Origin: CAZOOR01 sp964581505
GTDB taxonomy: Bacteria > Bacteroidota > Ignavibacteria > Kapaibacteriales > UBA2268
NCBI GenBank assembly: GCA_964581505.1
Contig: CAZOOR010000013.1
Coordinates: 1-42,611, forward strand
Direction: 5' to 3'
DNA: 42,611 bases
The stretch's first letter is position 1, and the number at the start of each line of letters is the position of its first letter. Shown piece after piece: positions 8,206-17,427 of this stretch. A program made the translations under genes and the position numbers. The notes under the pieces were generated by a model. The model was not told the origin of the DNA. It was given only the letters and a program-made list of their open reading frames with translations, and did no database searches.

Positions 8206-11200
8206 ATGTTTGAACCATTACCAGAAAAATTATCGTACCCAAAACTGGAACACGAGATATTAAAGTTTTGGAAAGATAATCGAATATTTGAAAAAACACT
8301 TGAAAATCGTAAAGGGGAAAAAGAATATACTTTTTATGAAGGTCCCCCGACTGTAAACGGAAAACCCGGTATTCATCATATGATGGCACGTACTATTAAA
8401 GATACTATATGCAGATATAAGACATTGCAAGGTTATTATGTACGCCGCCAAGCCGGCTGGGATACGCACGGTTTACCCGTTGAAATTGCGGTAGAAAAAG
8501 AGTTGGGTTTGAAAGATAAATCCGATATTGAAAAATATGGCATTGAGAACTTCAACAAAAAGTGCAAAGAATTCGTATATAAAAACATTGAAATGGATTT
8601 AGGTTGGAAAGAGCTAACCGAACGTATGGGTTATTGGGTGGACTTAGATACCGCATATATTACTTGTACAAACAATTATGTAGAATCCGTTTGGTGGGCT
8701 TTGAAACAGTATTTTGATAAAGGGCTTATTTACAAAGGATTCAAGGTTACTCCGCAATCACCGACTATTGAGACACCATTGTCTTCGCATGAATTGTCTT
8801 TGGGATATAAAGATGTCAAAGACCCGAATTGCTTTTTAAAATTGAAAGTAACCGAAACAAAGAAAGATATATTAAAAGACGCCCAATTGATGGTATGGAC
8901 AACAACTCCGTGGACATTGCTCGCTAATGTAGCATTAGCCGCCGGTGTAGATATTGATTATGTACTTGTTGTCAATAAAAGAAAAATCAAAGACGAAATA
9001 TTTGAAGAAAAACTTGTTCTGGCAGAAGCACGCCTTTCTGTGCTTGATGGTGAGTATGAAGTATTGGATAAATTCAAAGGTTCCGAACTGATTGGAACTA
9101 AATACGAACAGATTTTCCCCTATTGCAATCTTGAGACAGAAAAGTATTCTGATGCTCTTTCGGTATTGCCGGGTGATTTTGTTTCCACCGAAGATGGTAG
9201 TGGTATTGTTCATCTTGCACCAGCATTCGGCGAAGATGATTATGCAATGTCTCGCAAATTTAATATTCCTTTTGTGCAACCGGTTACTCCAAACGGTCAT
9301 TTTACTGACGATATGGGTGATTTCGCAGGGCGTGCTATTAAGAATTTCACCTATACCGACCATGATGAAGAGGGAGCGGATAAAGACATTATCATTGCCT
9401 TAAAATATGCCGGAAAAATTTATCGAGCTACTAACGATTATATTCATAGCTATCCGCATTGCTGGCGAACAGGTAATCCGGTTATGTATTATGCACGCGA
9501 TAGTTGGTTTATCAAATCGCCTGAATTCAAAGACGAGATGCTCAGTATTAATAAGACGATAAATTGGCAACCACCGGAAATCGGTGCCGGTAGATTTGGC
9601 AACTGGCTGGAAGATGTGAAGGAATGGTCATTATCTCGCGATAGATTTTGGGGTACGCCTATTCCTATTTGGGTTTCGGAAGATGGCGATTTGTTCGCTA
9701 TCGGTTCAATAGCAGAATTAAGTGAAGGTCTCTATGAATACGAAGACGGAACAAGAAAACCGCTAAAAGAAACAGGAATGGAAATTGACCTGCATCGTCC
9801 TTTTGTGGACAATGTAGTATTTGAAAAGAATGGAAAAATTTATCGCAGAATACATGAAGTTGTTGATGTGTGGTTTGATTCCGGTTCTATGCCTTTTGCT
9901 CAATTTCACTATCCTTTCGAGAATAAGGAAATATTTGAAAAGAGTTTTCCTGCTGATTTTATTGCCGAAGGTGTTGACCAAACAAGAGGCTGGTTCTACA
10001 CATTGCATAATATCGCTGTTGCACTTTTCAATAAGCCGGCGTTCAAAAATATTGTTGTCAATGAACTGATATTGGACAAAAAAGGTGTCAAAATGTCCAA
10101 GTCAAAAGGCAATATTATAGCGCCGTTTGAAGTAATGGAGGAATATGGGGCTGATGCTGTAAGGTGGTATTTATATGTGAATAATCCGCCTTGGAAGCCG
10201 ACCCAGTTCAATACGGAAGATATTGCACGTACTATTATTTCCGATTTCTTCCGCTCGCTAACAAATACTTATGCTTTCTTTACTCTCTATGCAAACATTG
10301 ACGGTTTCACGGGCAAAGAAGATATTGTTCCTGTTGCAGATAGACCTGAAATTGACAGATGGATTATTTCTCGTACTAATACATTAATTAAAAAATTTAC
10401 GAGATTGATGGACGAGTATGAATTAACAAGAGCGCATAGAGCAATTCAAAATTTTGCAATTAATGAATTATCTAATTGGTACATAAGAAGAAATAGACGC
10501 AGATTCTGGAAGGGCGAAAAGGATAATGATAAAATTGCGGCATATCAAACTTTGCGTGAAGTATTAATCAATATCCTAAAACTGATGGCGCCTACGGCTC
10601 CTTTCTTATCCGAGACATTGTATAGAAGGCTTAAATCCGAAAATGATGTTGAGTCAATTCATTTGTCCGATTTGCCAAAAGCAAATGAAGATTTAATTAT
10701 TAATGACCTTGAAGAGAAAATGATGATGGCGCAAACAATTGTTACGCTTGCAAGGTCTTTACGTGAAAAAGCTAAAATCAGAGTGAGGCAGCCGCTTCAG
10801 CGCTTGCTGATACCTGTTCTTAATCCCGAACAAAGACGCAATATTCAGTATTTTGAGAATATTATCAAAGAAGAATTGAATGTGAAAGAATTGGAATATG
10901 TTTCAGGTGATACGGATATTGTTACAAAGAAAGCGAAAGGTAATTTCAAAGTACTGGGTAGGAAGTTCGGAAAGATGACTCAACCTGTTGCAAATGCCAT
11001 AAAAACTCTGACAAATGAGCAAATAAAAGAATTGGAAGCAAAGAACATTTTTAAGCTTAACGTTAATGATACGGAAGTTGAAATAACTCTTGATGATGTG
11101 GAAATTGTCAGCGATAATATTGAAGGCTGGTTGGTTGCTTCGGACGAAGGTATTACAGTAGCTCTGGATACTAAATTAACTCCCGAACTTTTAAATGAAG

Positions 11201-11442
11201 GTTTGGCAAGGGAATTTGTAAATAGAATACAAAATTTGAGAAAGCATTCCAATCTGGAAGTTACCGATAGAATTAATATTCATTATAATGCTTCAGAAAG
11301 CATTAAGGCGGCTATTGAGTCTCTTTCGGATTATGTAATGAATGAAACTCTTGCTGATAATATCACTGTTTCGGATAATTTAGACGGTGAAGAATTGGAT
11401 ATTGATGATTTAAAACTTATTGTAAAAATCGAAAAAGTATAA
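8206..11442 (+). CDS. ileS: isoleucine--tRNA ligase, eukaryote-like (IleRS2) type with GXHH signature
   Basis: This class I aminoacyl-tRNA synthetase charges tRNA-Ile in the cytoplasm. Its 1,078 residues make it longer than the bacterial IleRS1 type. The catalytic core begins FYEGPPTVNGKPGIHH. At residues 55-58 the first signature reads GIHH, not the usual HxGH, so the first and third positions are swapped. GWDTHGLPVE (84-93) and KMSKSKGN (from residue 629 of the KMSKS loop) are intact. The CP1 editing domain carries the threonine-rich WTTTPWTLLAN (231-241). The C-terminal half has the helical anticodon-binding domain. From family knowledge, IleRS2 enzymes resist mupirocin, and the GXHH variant has been reported to be hyper-resistant. 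The gene opens a conserved order ileS - dksA/traR - lspA and has its own promoter at 8139-8169. Confidence 0.96.
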   Translation: MFEPLPEKLSYPKLEHEILKFWKDNRIFEKTLENRKGEKEYTFYEGPPTVNGKPGIHHMMARTIKDTICRYKTLQGYYVRRQAGWDTHGLPVEIAVEKELGLKDKSDIEKYGIENFNKKCKEFVYKNIEMDLGWKELTERMGYWVDLDTAYITCTNNYVESVWWALKQYFDKGLIYKGFKVTPQSPTIETPLSSHELSLGYKDVKDPNCFLKLKVTETKKDILKDAQLMVWTTTPWTLLANVALAAGVDIDYVLVVNKRKIKDEIFEEKLVLAEARLSVLDGEYEVLDKFKGSELIGTKYEQIFPYCNLETEKYSDALSVLPGDFVSTEDGSGIVHLAPAFGEDDYAMSRKFNIPFVQPVTPNGHFTDDMGDFAGRAIKNFTYTDHDEEGADKDIIIALKYAGKIYRATNDYIHSYPHCWRTGNPVMYYARDSWFIKSPEFKDEMLSINKTINWQPPEIGAGRFGNWLEDVKEWSLSRDRFWGTPIPIWVSEDGDLFAIGSIAELSEGLYEYEDGTRKPLKETGMEIDLHRPFVDNVVFEKNGKIYRRIHEVVDVWFDSGSMPFAQFHYPFENKEIFEKSFPADFIAEGVDQTRGWFYTLHNIAVALFNKPAFKNIVVNELILDKKGVKMSKSKGNIIAPFEVMEEYGADAVRWYLYVNNPPWKPTQFNTEDIARTIISDFFRSLTNTYAFFTLYANIDGFTGKEDIVPVADRPEIDRWIISRTNTLIKKFTRLMDEYELTRAHRAIQNFAINELSNWYIRRNRRRFWKGEKDNDKIAAYQTLREVLINILKLMAPTAPFLSETLYRRLKSENDVESIHLSDLPKANEDLIINDLEEKMMMAQTIVTLARSLREKAKIRVRQPLQRLLIPVLNPEQRRNIQYFENIIKEELNVKELEYVSGDTDIVTKKAKGNFKVLGRKFGKMTQPVANAIKTLTNEQIKELEAKNIFKLNVNDTEVEITLDDVEIVSDNIEGWLVASDEGITVALDTKLTPELLNEGLAREFVNRIQNLRKHSNLEVTDRINIHYNASESIKAAIESLSDYVMNETLADNITVSDNLDGEELDIDDLKLIVKIEKV

Positions 11443-11577
11443 AAAGTTCTTTTTTTATTCGATAATTTTTTTAAATTATATACAAGTTTTTTTCAAATAA
11501 GAGAAAAAACTTAAAAAGAATTGTTATTTATGATACGGTATAATTGTTTGTGAAGAAAATTATAGGAAAATTTGAAT

Positions 11578-12369
11578 ATGCCAACTAAGAAAACAACAAC
11601 CAAGAAAGCGGCACCGAAGAAAGCAGTTGCTAAGAAGACAACAGCCAAGAAAGCGGCACCGAAAAAAGCTGCTGCAAAGAAAACAACAGCTAAGAAAGCG
11701 GCACCGAAAAAAGCAGTTGCTAAGAAGACAACGACAGCAAAAAAAGCGGCACCAAAGAAAGTAGTTGCTAAGAAGACAACAGCAAAAAAAGCGGCACCGA
11801 AGAAAGCAGTTGCTAAGAAGACAACGACAGCAAAAAAAGCGGCACCGAAAAAAGCAGTTGCTAAGAAGACAACGACAGTAAAAAAAACTACACCGAAGAA
11901 GGCAACCACTAAAAAGGTAACTGTTAAAAAGAAAAAAATATTCAGCAAATCGGTTGTCAGGTATTCGGATAAAGACCTTGAGGTTTTCAGAGAAAGAATA
12001 ATGGAAATGAAGGAAGAAGCTCTTGAAGAACTTCGTATGTTAAAGGAACGCTTAGATGACCTGAATAATTTTGATTTTGCTGAAGAGAGTATGATTTATT
12101 CTATGCACATGGCAGAGCAAGGCTCGGAAGCTATGGAGAAAGAAAAAACTTATGCGCAAATTCAACGAATTAATGAGTATATTAAAAAGTTAGACGAAGC
12201 TCTTGATAGAATAAAAGCAAAAACTTATGGAATATGTAGAGTTTGCCACTGTTTAATTGCCAAAGAAAGATTGTTAGCTGTTCCGGTTACTACTCTTTCT
12301 GCATCATATAAAATTCATAAGAAATGTCCCGATGATGGTGTTGATAAAATTGAACCTTTAAGAGGCTAG
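11578..12369 (+). CDS. DksA/TraR-family zinc-finger protein with lysine/alanine-rich histone-like N-terminal tail
   Basis: I start at the ATG at 11578; a TTG two codons earlier is less likely, since AGGA lies about 10 nt before the ATG. Residues 8-115 are seven imperfect repeats of the type AKKAAPKKAVAKKTT (15-16 residues each), strongly basic and resembling eukaryotic histone H1 tails. Residues about 130-263 form a coiled-coil plus zinc-finger domain of the DksA/TraR family (YGICRVCHCLIAKERLLAVP). Only the first cysteine pair (CRVC) sits in place. The second canonical pair is replaced by S and Y, and an HKKC follows a little further on. DksA proteins bind RNA polymerase in its secondary channel and modulate transcription with ppGpp. 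The tail probably adds DNA or RNA binding; that is inference. It lies between ileS and lspA, a common Bacteroidota order. Confidence 0.88.
   Translation: MPTKKTTTKKAAPKKAVAKKTTAKKAAPKKAAAKKTTAKKAAPKKAVAKKTTTAKKAAPKKVVAKKTTAKKAAPKKAVAKKTTTAKKAAPKKAVAKKTTTVKKTTPKKATTKKVTVKKKKIFSKSVVRYSDKDLEVFRERIMEMKEEALEELRMLKERLDDLNNFDFAEESMIYSMHMAEQGSEAMEKEKTYAQIQRINEYIKKLDEALDRIKAKTYGICRVCHCLIAKERLLAVPVTTLSASYKIHKKCPDDGVDKIEPLRG
11599..11922 (+). repeat. in-frame tandem repeat, seven units of 45 or 48 bp
   Basis: Seven tandem units encode [ATV]KK[AT][AT]PKK followed by [AVT]xxKKxT[T]. The unit lengths in residues are 15, 15, 16, 15, 16, 16 and 15. Every change is a multiple of three bases, so the frame is kept. 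Such arrays tend to vary in copy number between strains. Confidence 0.9.
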
Positions 12370-12394
12370 TAGCAAGAAAAATAATTATTTTTAC

Positions 12395-12421
12395 GGGGCA
12401 TTTGCATAATGTCCCTTTTTT
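12395..12421 (+). terminator. intrinsic terminator between the dksA-like gene and lspA
   Basis: The stem GGGGCATT (12395-12402) pairs with AATGTCCC (12408-12415) with one G-U pair, around a 5-nt loop, and is followed by six T. It ends only about 15 nt before the lspA ATG. Confidence 0.8.
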
Positions 12422-12436
12422 ATACGGTTATTGATA

Positions 12437-13108
12437 ATGGAAAATAAAAATAAGAACATAAGAGTATTTTTTGTTGTTTCGGTATTATTGATAATACTTG
12501 ACCAAATAACAAAATTATTAATTAAAAACTATTTTGGAGTAAGCCATACCGGAACAAGCTTCTCAATTGAGAATTGGCAAAATATTAGAATTATTGGGGA
12601 TTTCCTCCAATTTACTTATGTTGAGAACGAGGGAATGGCTTTCGGAATTAGTTTTGGTGCAGGAAAAATATTATTATCTCTCTTTTCGATTGTAGCTTCT
12701 ATTGCACTTGCATGGTATTTATATAAATTAAAGGATTATTCTAATTGGGTGAAATTTGGTATTGCATTTATCCTTGCCGGTGCTGTCGGAAACTTGATAG
12801 ACCGTGTTTTTTATGGAATATTTTTCGATTATGCACCGATATTTTATGGTCGTGTTATTGACTTTATTCAGGTAGATATTCCTGATATTCATTGGGGATT
12901 TATTGATTATACATATTTCCCAATATTCAATATTGCAGACTCCTGTGTTACCGTAGGTGTAGTTATCCTGCTTATTGTGCATAAGCAAATACCCTCACTT
13001 GCAATGTTAAAAAATAATATTGATAATGTGCCGGAAATTGCCGAGACAAATGGTATTAATCCAATCACTGAAATAAATAATATGGAAAATAAAAATGGAA
13101 TTGAATAA
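12437..13108 (+). CDS. lspA: lipoprotein signal peptidase (signal peptidase II)
   Basis: LspA is an integral inner-membrane aspartyl protease that removes the signal peptide of lipid-modified prolipoproteins. The ATG at 12437 gives 223 residues, longer than the usual 160-170 because of a hydrophilic C-terminal tail of about 35 residues. Hydrophobic segments lie near residues 8-27, 77-97 and 105-122 and around the final catalytic segment. The catalytic aspartates are visible in GNLIDR (D122) and FNIADS (D168), along with the family motif around YVENEGMAFG. No Shine-Dalgarno sequence is seen, and a strong terminator lies just upstream, so expression may depend on readthrough or a hidden promoter. 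The 3' end overlaps rluD by 14 nt. Confidence 0.95.
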   Translation: MENKNKNIRVFFVVSVLLIILDQITKLLIKNYFGVSHTGTSFSIENWQNIRIIGDFLQFTYVENEGMAFGISFGAGKILLSLFSIVASIALAWYLYKLKDYSNWVKFGIAFILAGAVGNLIDRVFYGIFFDYAPIFYGRVIDFIQVDIPDIHWGFIDYTYFPIFNIADSCVTVGVVILLIVHKQIPSLAMLKNNIDNVPEIAETNGINPITEINNMENKNGIE

Positions 13109-14165
13109 GGAAAAGGAAAATTATCCCGAACTAATAGAAAGAGTATTTGAATTCGAGGTTTCTTCCGGACAGGCAACTGAACGACTTGATGTTTTCTTAA
13201 CTACAAATATCAGGAATGCAACCCGCAATAAAGTACAAAGGTCTATTGAAGAGGGAAGTGTAACAATTAATGGAAAACCCGCAAAATCAAATAAAAGAAT
13301 CAAAGCCGGAGATAAAATAAAATGTGTTCTTCTGAAACCACCGCCAATTGAATTGGTCCCTGAGGATATCCCTTTAAAAATTGAATATGAAGATGATTAC
13401 CTATTAGTAGTAAATAAACCTTCCGGTATGGTTACTCATCCGGCATTTGGCAATAGATATGGTACACTTGTTAATGCCGTACTTTATCATTTGGGATTTC
13501 GTGAAACAATACCTGTCAAAGCAGAAGAAGATGATGATTTTGCGGAAGAACTTATTTTTACTACCGACTTAATACGTCCGGGTATTGTACATAGATTAGA
13601 TAAGGAAACATCAGGCTTACTGCTTATTTCAAAAAATCCAGAAATTCATAGTGAACTTGCCAAACAATTTGCCGAACGAAAAGTAGAGAAGATTTATCGT
13701 GCTTTGCTCTGGGGTAAGTTTCCTAAGGAGCATGATATTTATGAATCAAATATTGGACGCTCCAAGCGCGATAGAAAACTATTCGCTGTATTGAAAGATG
13801 AAGGTAAGTTTGCAAAGACGGAATATTGGGTCGAAAAAGCATATTTATATATGAGCTTGGTCAAGATAAAACTATGGACAGGCAGAACCCATCAAATACG
13901 TGTACATTTTACTCATAATAATCACCCGCTTGTTGGCGATAAACAGTACGGTGGGGATACGGTTAGATTTGGTGGTAATAATCAAACATTTAAACATTTA
14001 GCGATGAAAGTGCTTAATAATACCGATGGGCAAATGTTACACGCCTGTTCGCTTGAATTTGTCCACCCTGTTACAGGTGAGAAAATGCTTATCGAATCTG
14101 AACTTCCCGATAATTTCAATACTGCTATCGAAAAATTAGATAAATTCCAGTACGATTTCGGCTAA
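13095..14165 (+). CDS. rluD: RluD-family 23S rRNA pseudouridine synthase
   Basis: This enzyme converts uridines to pseudouridine in 23S rRNA (RluA/RluC/RluD group). An N-terminal S4 RNA-binding domain (residues about 27-85, ATERLDVFLTTNI...) precedes the catalytic domain. The catalytic motif HRLDKETSG (166-174) contains the nucleophile D169. KIKLWTGRTHQIRVH is the conserved second motif. Length 356 is typical. A small acidic insertion (EEDDDFAEEL, about 144-153) lies just before the catalytic loop. The start at 13095 lies 14 nt inside lspA, which suggests translational coupling. RluD itself modifies positions 1911/1915/1917 in E. coli; which RluA-family member this is cannot be settled from sequence alone. 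Confidence 0.9.
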   Translation: MELNKEKENYPELIERVFEFEVSSGQATERLDVFLTTNIRNATRNKVQRSIEEGSVTINGKPAKSNKRIKAGDKIKCVLLKPPPIELVPEDIPLKIEYEDDYLLVVNKPSGMVTHPAFGNRYGTLVNAVLYHLGFRETIPVKAEEDDDFAEELIFTTDLIRPGIVHRLDKETSGLLLISKNPEIHSELAKQFAERKVEKIYRALLWGKFPKEHDIYESNIGRSKRDRKLFAVLKDEGKFAKTEYWVEKAYLYMSLVKIKLWTGRTHQIRVHFTHNNHPLVGDKQYGGDTVRFGGNNQTFKHLAMKVLNNTDGQMLHACSLEFVHPVTGEKMLIESELPDNFNTAIEKLDKFQYDFG

Positions 14166-14239
14166 CAAAATACGGTTATTTGTGTATATCTATTGTTATA
14201 TCGAATTGTATTTTTAGAATAAAAACAGGGCTAAATCTA

Positions 14240-17200
14240 ATGAAAAGAATTACTATTTCATTATTATTTTTTATTTCTTTTTTCCTTCCTATTAGAAGTG
14301 AATCGCTATCTTCAACAGACAATTATTTTATTAAAAATCAAGGACAATGGGCATCGGAAATTGCTTTTGCATCGAAAGGGAATAATATCAATCTTTCTAT
14401 ATGCAATGATGCTATATATTATGATTTTAAAAACGGTAAGAATGGCGAGGTTTTAAGGATAGAATTTGAGAATGCTCTTAATGCAAGGATTGTAGGTGTA
14501 TCCGAATTACTCGGGAAGTATAATTTCTTTTTTGGTAACTCGCCTGACAAGTGGTTGTCAAATGTACCTATCTATAAGTCCATAAAATTGAGTAATGTAT
14601 ATCCTGGTATTGATGTGTTAATTCATTATGATATGGGGTGTCCGCGATACGATTTCATTATTCTGCCCGGAGCGGAACCGAAAAAAATTAAAATGAAAAT
14701 ATCGGGTGCAAATAGTTTGATATTAAATAATAACGAATTACTTATTAACGGATTACTCGGACAATATCGGCACAAGCAATTATTTGCATATCAAGATTAT
14801 AACGGAATAAGACATAGAATTAACTGCAACTTTTCAATTGAAAATAATATAATTTCATTTAATACCGGAAAATATAATAAGCAATATTCTTTAATCATAG
14901 ACCCGATTGTCTTTTCCGACTATATTGGTGGTAATAATATTGACGGTATTAATGATGTAAAGGCACTGAACGGAGGATATATAGTAACAGCCGGTTATTC
15001 CTCGTCATCGGATTTTAAAACTACTAGTGGTGTTTATGATACTTTAAATAAAGGCGGAACAGATATAATAATAAAAAAATACCGAGTTGAAAATGAGAAA
15101 AGAGAAATGATATTTGCCACATATATTGGCGGTGGATTGGACGATATAGCTAATGGTTTGGCTCTTGATAAAGATGGAAATATATATTTAACCGGACAGA
15201 CGAAATCAACAGATTTGCCAATAATAAAATCATTCGGAACAATCGCTTCCGGTAAAAATGACGCATTTTTTATTCGTTTGTCCGCAGACGGCAGCAAATT
15301 GCTCAATTGTTCTTATCTCGGCGGTAGTAGTGAGGATATAGGGACGGATATTGCTATAAATCCACAAAATGGTTCTGTGGCAATTTGCGGTTATACCAAT
15401 TCGAGAAATTTTCCTATTAAAGGGAGTGCAGACCAAGGAACAATTGGTGGACTATATGATGCCTTTATTACCAAATTGAGACCATCACATACTTCAATCG
15501 AATTTTCTACATATTGGGGGGGGACAAATAATGATAAGGCTTGGGCTATTGCGCAAGATAATTCTTCCCTATTTGTCGGCGGTGAAACTGACGGTAATTT
15601 CCCGATAAAACCTCACAGAGTTTGGCTTGGTCAAACAGTGGATAAACCTATTGATGCTCTCTATAATGGTGGATATGACGGCTTTGCTATCAAAATGGAT
15701 GCACATGGCTCAGGTGTTGAGTTTTCGACATATTTCGGTGGCAAATCAGACGACCGAGTTACTGCGGTTGCATTTTTTAATGACGGTACTATGCTCATTG
15801 GCGGTGAAACCAAAAAGGAAAGTAGCACAAAGACATTTATGACAAGCGATAATGCTTATCAGACAAGACATAACGGTAATCTGGATTGCTTTGTAGCACA
15901 TCTCGGAAGCATTAAAATTAAGCAACCTTTCAATCAGAAATATCAGGAATTGATTTTTTCGACATTTTTTGGTGGCAGTGGAAATGATAGCCTTCGAGAT
16001 ATTGCTTTTAATGAAAAGTTTAATGCAATATATATAACCGGTAATACAAATTCAAGGAATTTTCCCACTAAAGGCGAAAATGTTGATACAAAAAATATGG
16101 GCAAATTTGATGCTTATGCGGCTAAACTGCTAGTACAGGGAAATGGCTTATTGTGGGCTACTTTATTCGGTGGTTCGGAATTTGATGTTGCTACGTCCTG
16201 TGATGTCGATAGTATGTATAATTTAATTATTGCCGGTATTACAGAATCAAATGATATTATACCCGATATTAAAAACTTCCAAGGAGAATATGCGGGCGGA
16301 GCTTCTGATGGTTTTCTAACAAAATATGTTATTGGTTCATTAAAGATTAAATATCCTATTCCTGCCGAAATGGTTTGTGCCGGCTCGCATCTGGATATTC
16401 AATATGATATTAAGGGGCTGACAAAAGATGAGCCATTTACAATTGACTACAGTTTAGCAAAGGACTCAGCTTGGCATAATATTACTAATGAAGCCAAAAA
16501 CGGGCAATATAGATGGGATATACCCATATTTAATAAACCATATGATTCCGTACGTATTAGAATGACACATAAGAACGGGCTTTGTGATACAAGCGGCTAT
16601 TTCAAGATATTAACACCTGCGCATATAAGTGGACAAACTTACTATCCCGAAAGTCGCGAAGTCTGCGAAGGGGATACTATTCTTATTTATACACAAATTG
16701 AAGGCTCGGAACTTACATACCAATGGTATTTGAATTCTGAAAAAATACCGGGGCAAACTTCGCAAGACCTGTTTGTTCCTAATGCAACATTAGAAAATAA
16801 CGGTAAGTATAAGCTAATGGTTACAAGTCTCTGTAAACCAAATGCCACTTCTACCGAAATTGAGTTTAAAGTCAATCCTGCAACACACATTACAAAGCAA
16901 CCTGCAAATATTGAAGCCAAGAAAGGCGATGATATTCGATTCACTGTAAAATCTAACGGACTCAATCTAAATTACGAATGGCAGAGAAACGGTCAAAAAA
17001 TACTTGGTGCAAATAATGACAATTACTCAATTAAAAGTGTACAAAAAGGAAATGAAGGTGAATACAGATGTATTGTAACAGGTGATTGCGGTGTTGATAC
17101 AAGTAAAGTTGCTATTTTAAAAGTCAATGACCAATCGGCTGTAAATGATGAAAGATTGATTAGCGGATTGAATTTAAGTATTCTTTCGATTAACAGTAAT

Positions 17201-17416
17201 TATCTTCGTTTTGCGGTTATTAATTCTCGCTCATCATTTGTTAAGATAAATATTTATGACTTATTCGGTAGAGAGGTAAAGAATGTATTTAGCGATTATA
17301 TGAAGGATAGAAAAGAATTGGTAATTCAGTTCGATAATATCAATTCCGGTATATATTTCTTAAATATTACTAATGGCACGCAGTCAATACAAAGAAAAAT
17401 TATTATCACAAAATAG
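14240..17416 (+). CDS. SBBP-repeat/Ig-like surface protein with T9SS sorting domain
   Basis: The ATG at 14240 starts a clear signal peptide (MKRITISLLFFISFFLPIRS), giving 1,058 residues; an earlier in-frame ATG at 14180 adds 20 residues with no better signal. The N-terminal domain has FIKNQGQWASEIAF, typical of the domain that precedes SBBP proteins. From about residue 220 to 700 come multiple SBBP (beta-propeller) repeats. They have GG-D-A and 'D-GNIYLTGQTKSTDLP' motifs, each ending in a short aromatic strand such as STYWGGTNND. Two Ig-like domains follow at about 800-870 and 884-953, with the Y-W and YRC core residues. The last 80 residues, with IYDLFGREVKNV and NINSGIYFLNITNG, look like a type A sorting domain. 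This is an exported, probably surface-bound protein; ligand unknown. The nitroreductase gene follows after 11 nt. Confidence 0.85.
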   Translation: MKRITISLLFFISFFLPIRSESLSSTDNYFIKNQGQWASEIAFASKGNNINLSICNDAIYYDFKNGKNGEVLRIEFENALNARIVGVSELLGKYNFFFGNSPDKWLSNVPIYKSIKLSNVYPGIDVLIHYDMGCPRYDFIILPGAEPKKIKMKISGANSLILNNNELLINGLLGQYRHKQLFAYQDYNGIRHRINCNFSIENNIISFNTGKYNKQYSLIIDPIVFSDYIGGNNIDGINDVKALNGGYIVTAGYSSSSDFKTTSGVYDTLNKGGTDIIIKKYRVENEKREMIFATYIGGGLDDIANGLALDKDGNIYLTGQTKSTDLPIIKSFGTIASGKNDAFFIRLSADGSKLLNCSYLGGSSEDIGTDIAINPQNGSVAICGYTNSRNFPIKGSADQGTIGGLYDAFITKLRPSHTSIEFSTYWGGTNNDKAWAIAQDNSSLFVGGETDGNFPIKPHRVWLGQTVDKPIDALYNGGYDGFAIKMDAHGSGVEFSTYFGGKSDDRVTAVAFFNDGTMLIGGETKKESSTKTFMTSDNAYQTRHNGNLDCFVAHLGSIKIKQPFNQKYQELIFSTFFGGSGNDSLRDIAFNEKFNAIYITGNTNSRNFPTKGENVDTKNMGKFDAYAAKLLVQGNGLLWATLFGGSEFDVATSCDVDSMYNLIIAGITESNDIIPDIKNFQGEYAGGASDGFLTKYVIGSLKIKYPIPAEMVCAGSHLDIQYDIKGLTKDEPFTIDYSLAKDSAWHNITNEAKNGQYRWDIPIFNKPYDSVRIRMTHKNGLCDTSGYFKILTPAHISGQTYYPESREVCEGDTILIYTQIEGSELTYQWYLNSEKIPGQTSQDLFVPNATLENNGKYKLMVTSLCKPNATSTEIEFKVNPATHITKQPANIEAKKGDDIRFTVKSNGLNLNYEWQRNGQKILGANNDNYSIKSVQKGNEGEYRCIVTGDCGVDTSKVAILKVNDQSAVNDERLISGLNLSILSINSNYLRFAVINSRSSFVKINIYDLFGREVKNVFSDYMKDRKELVIQFDNINSGIYFLNITNGTQSIQRKIIITK

Positions 17417-17427
17417 GGGAGTGGCAA

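Noticed and set aside
11599..11922. Regular tandem repeat that might suggest a CRISPR array
   Set aside because: The units are contiguous, in frame and 45/48 bp long with no variable spacers, so this is a protein repeat.
11511..11948. Long minus-strand open frame rich in F, A and V opposite the dksA-like gene
   Set aside because: It is the shadow of the lysine/alanine-rich repeats, whose complementary codons lack stops. No start site or signal supports it.
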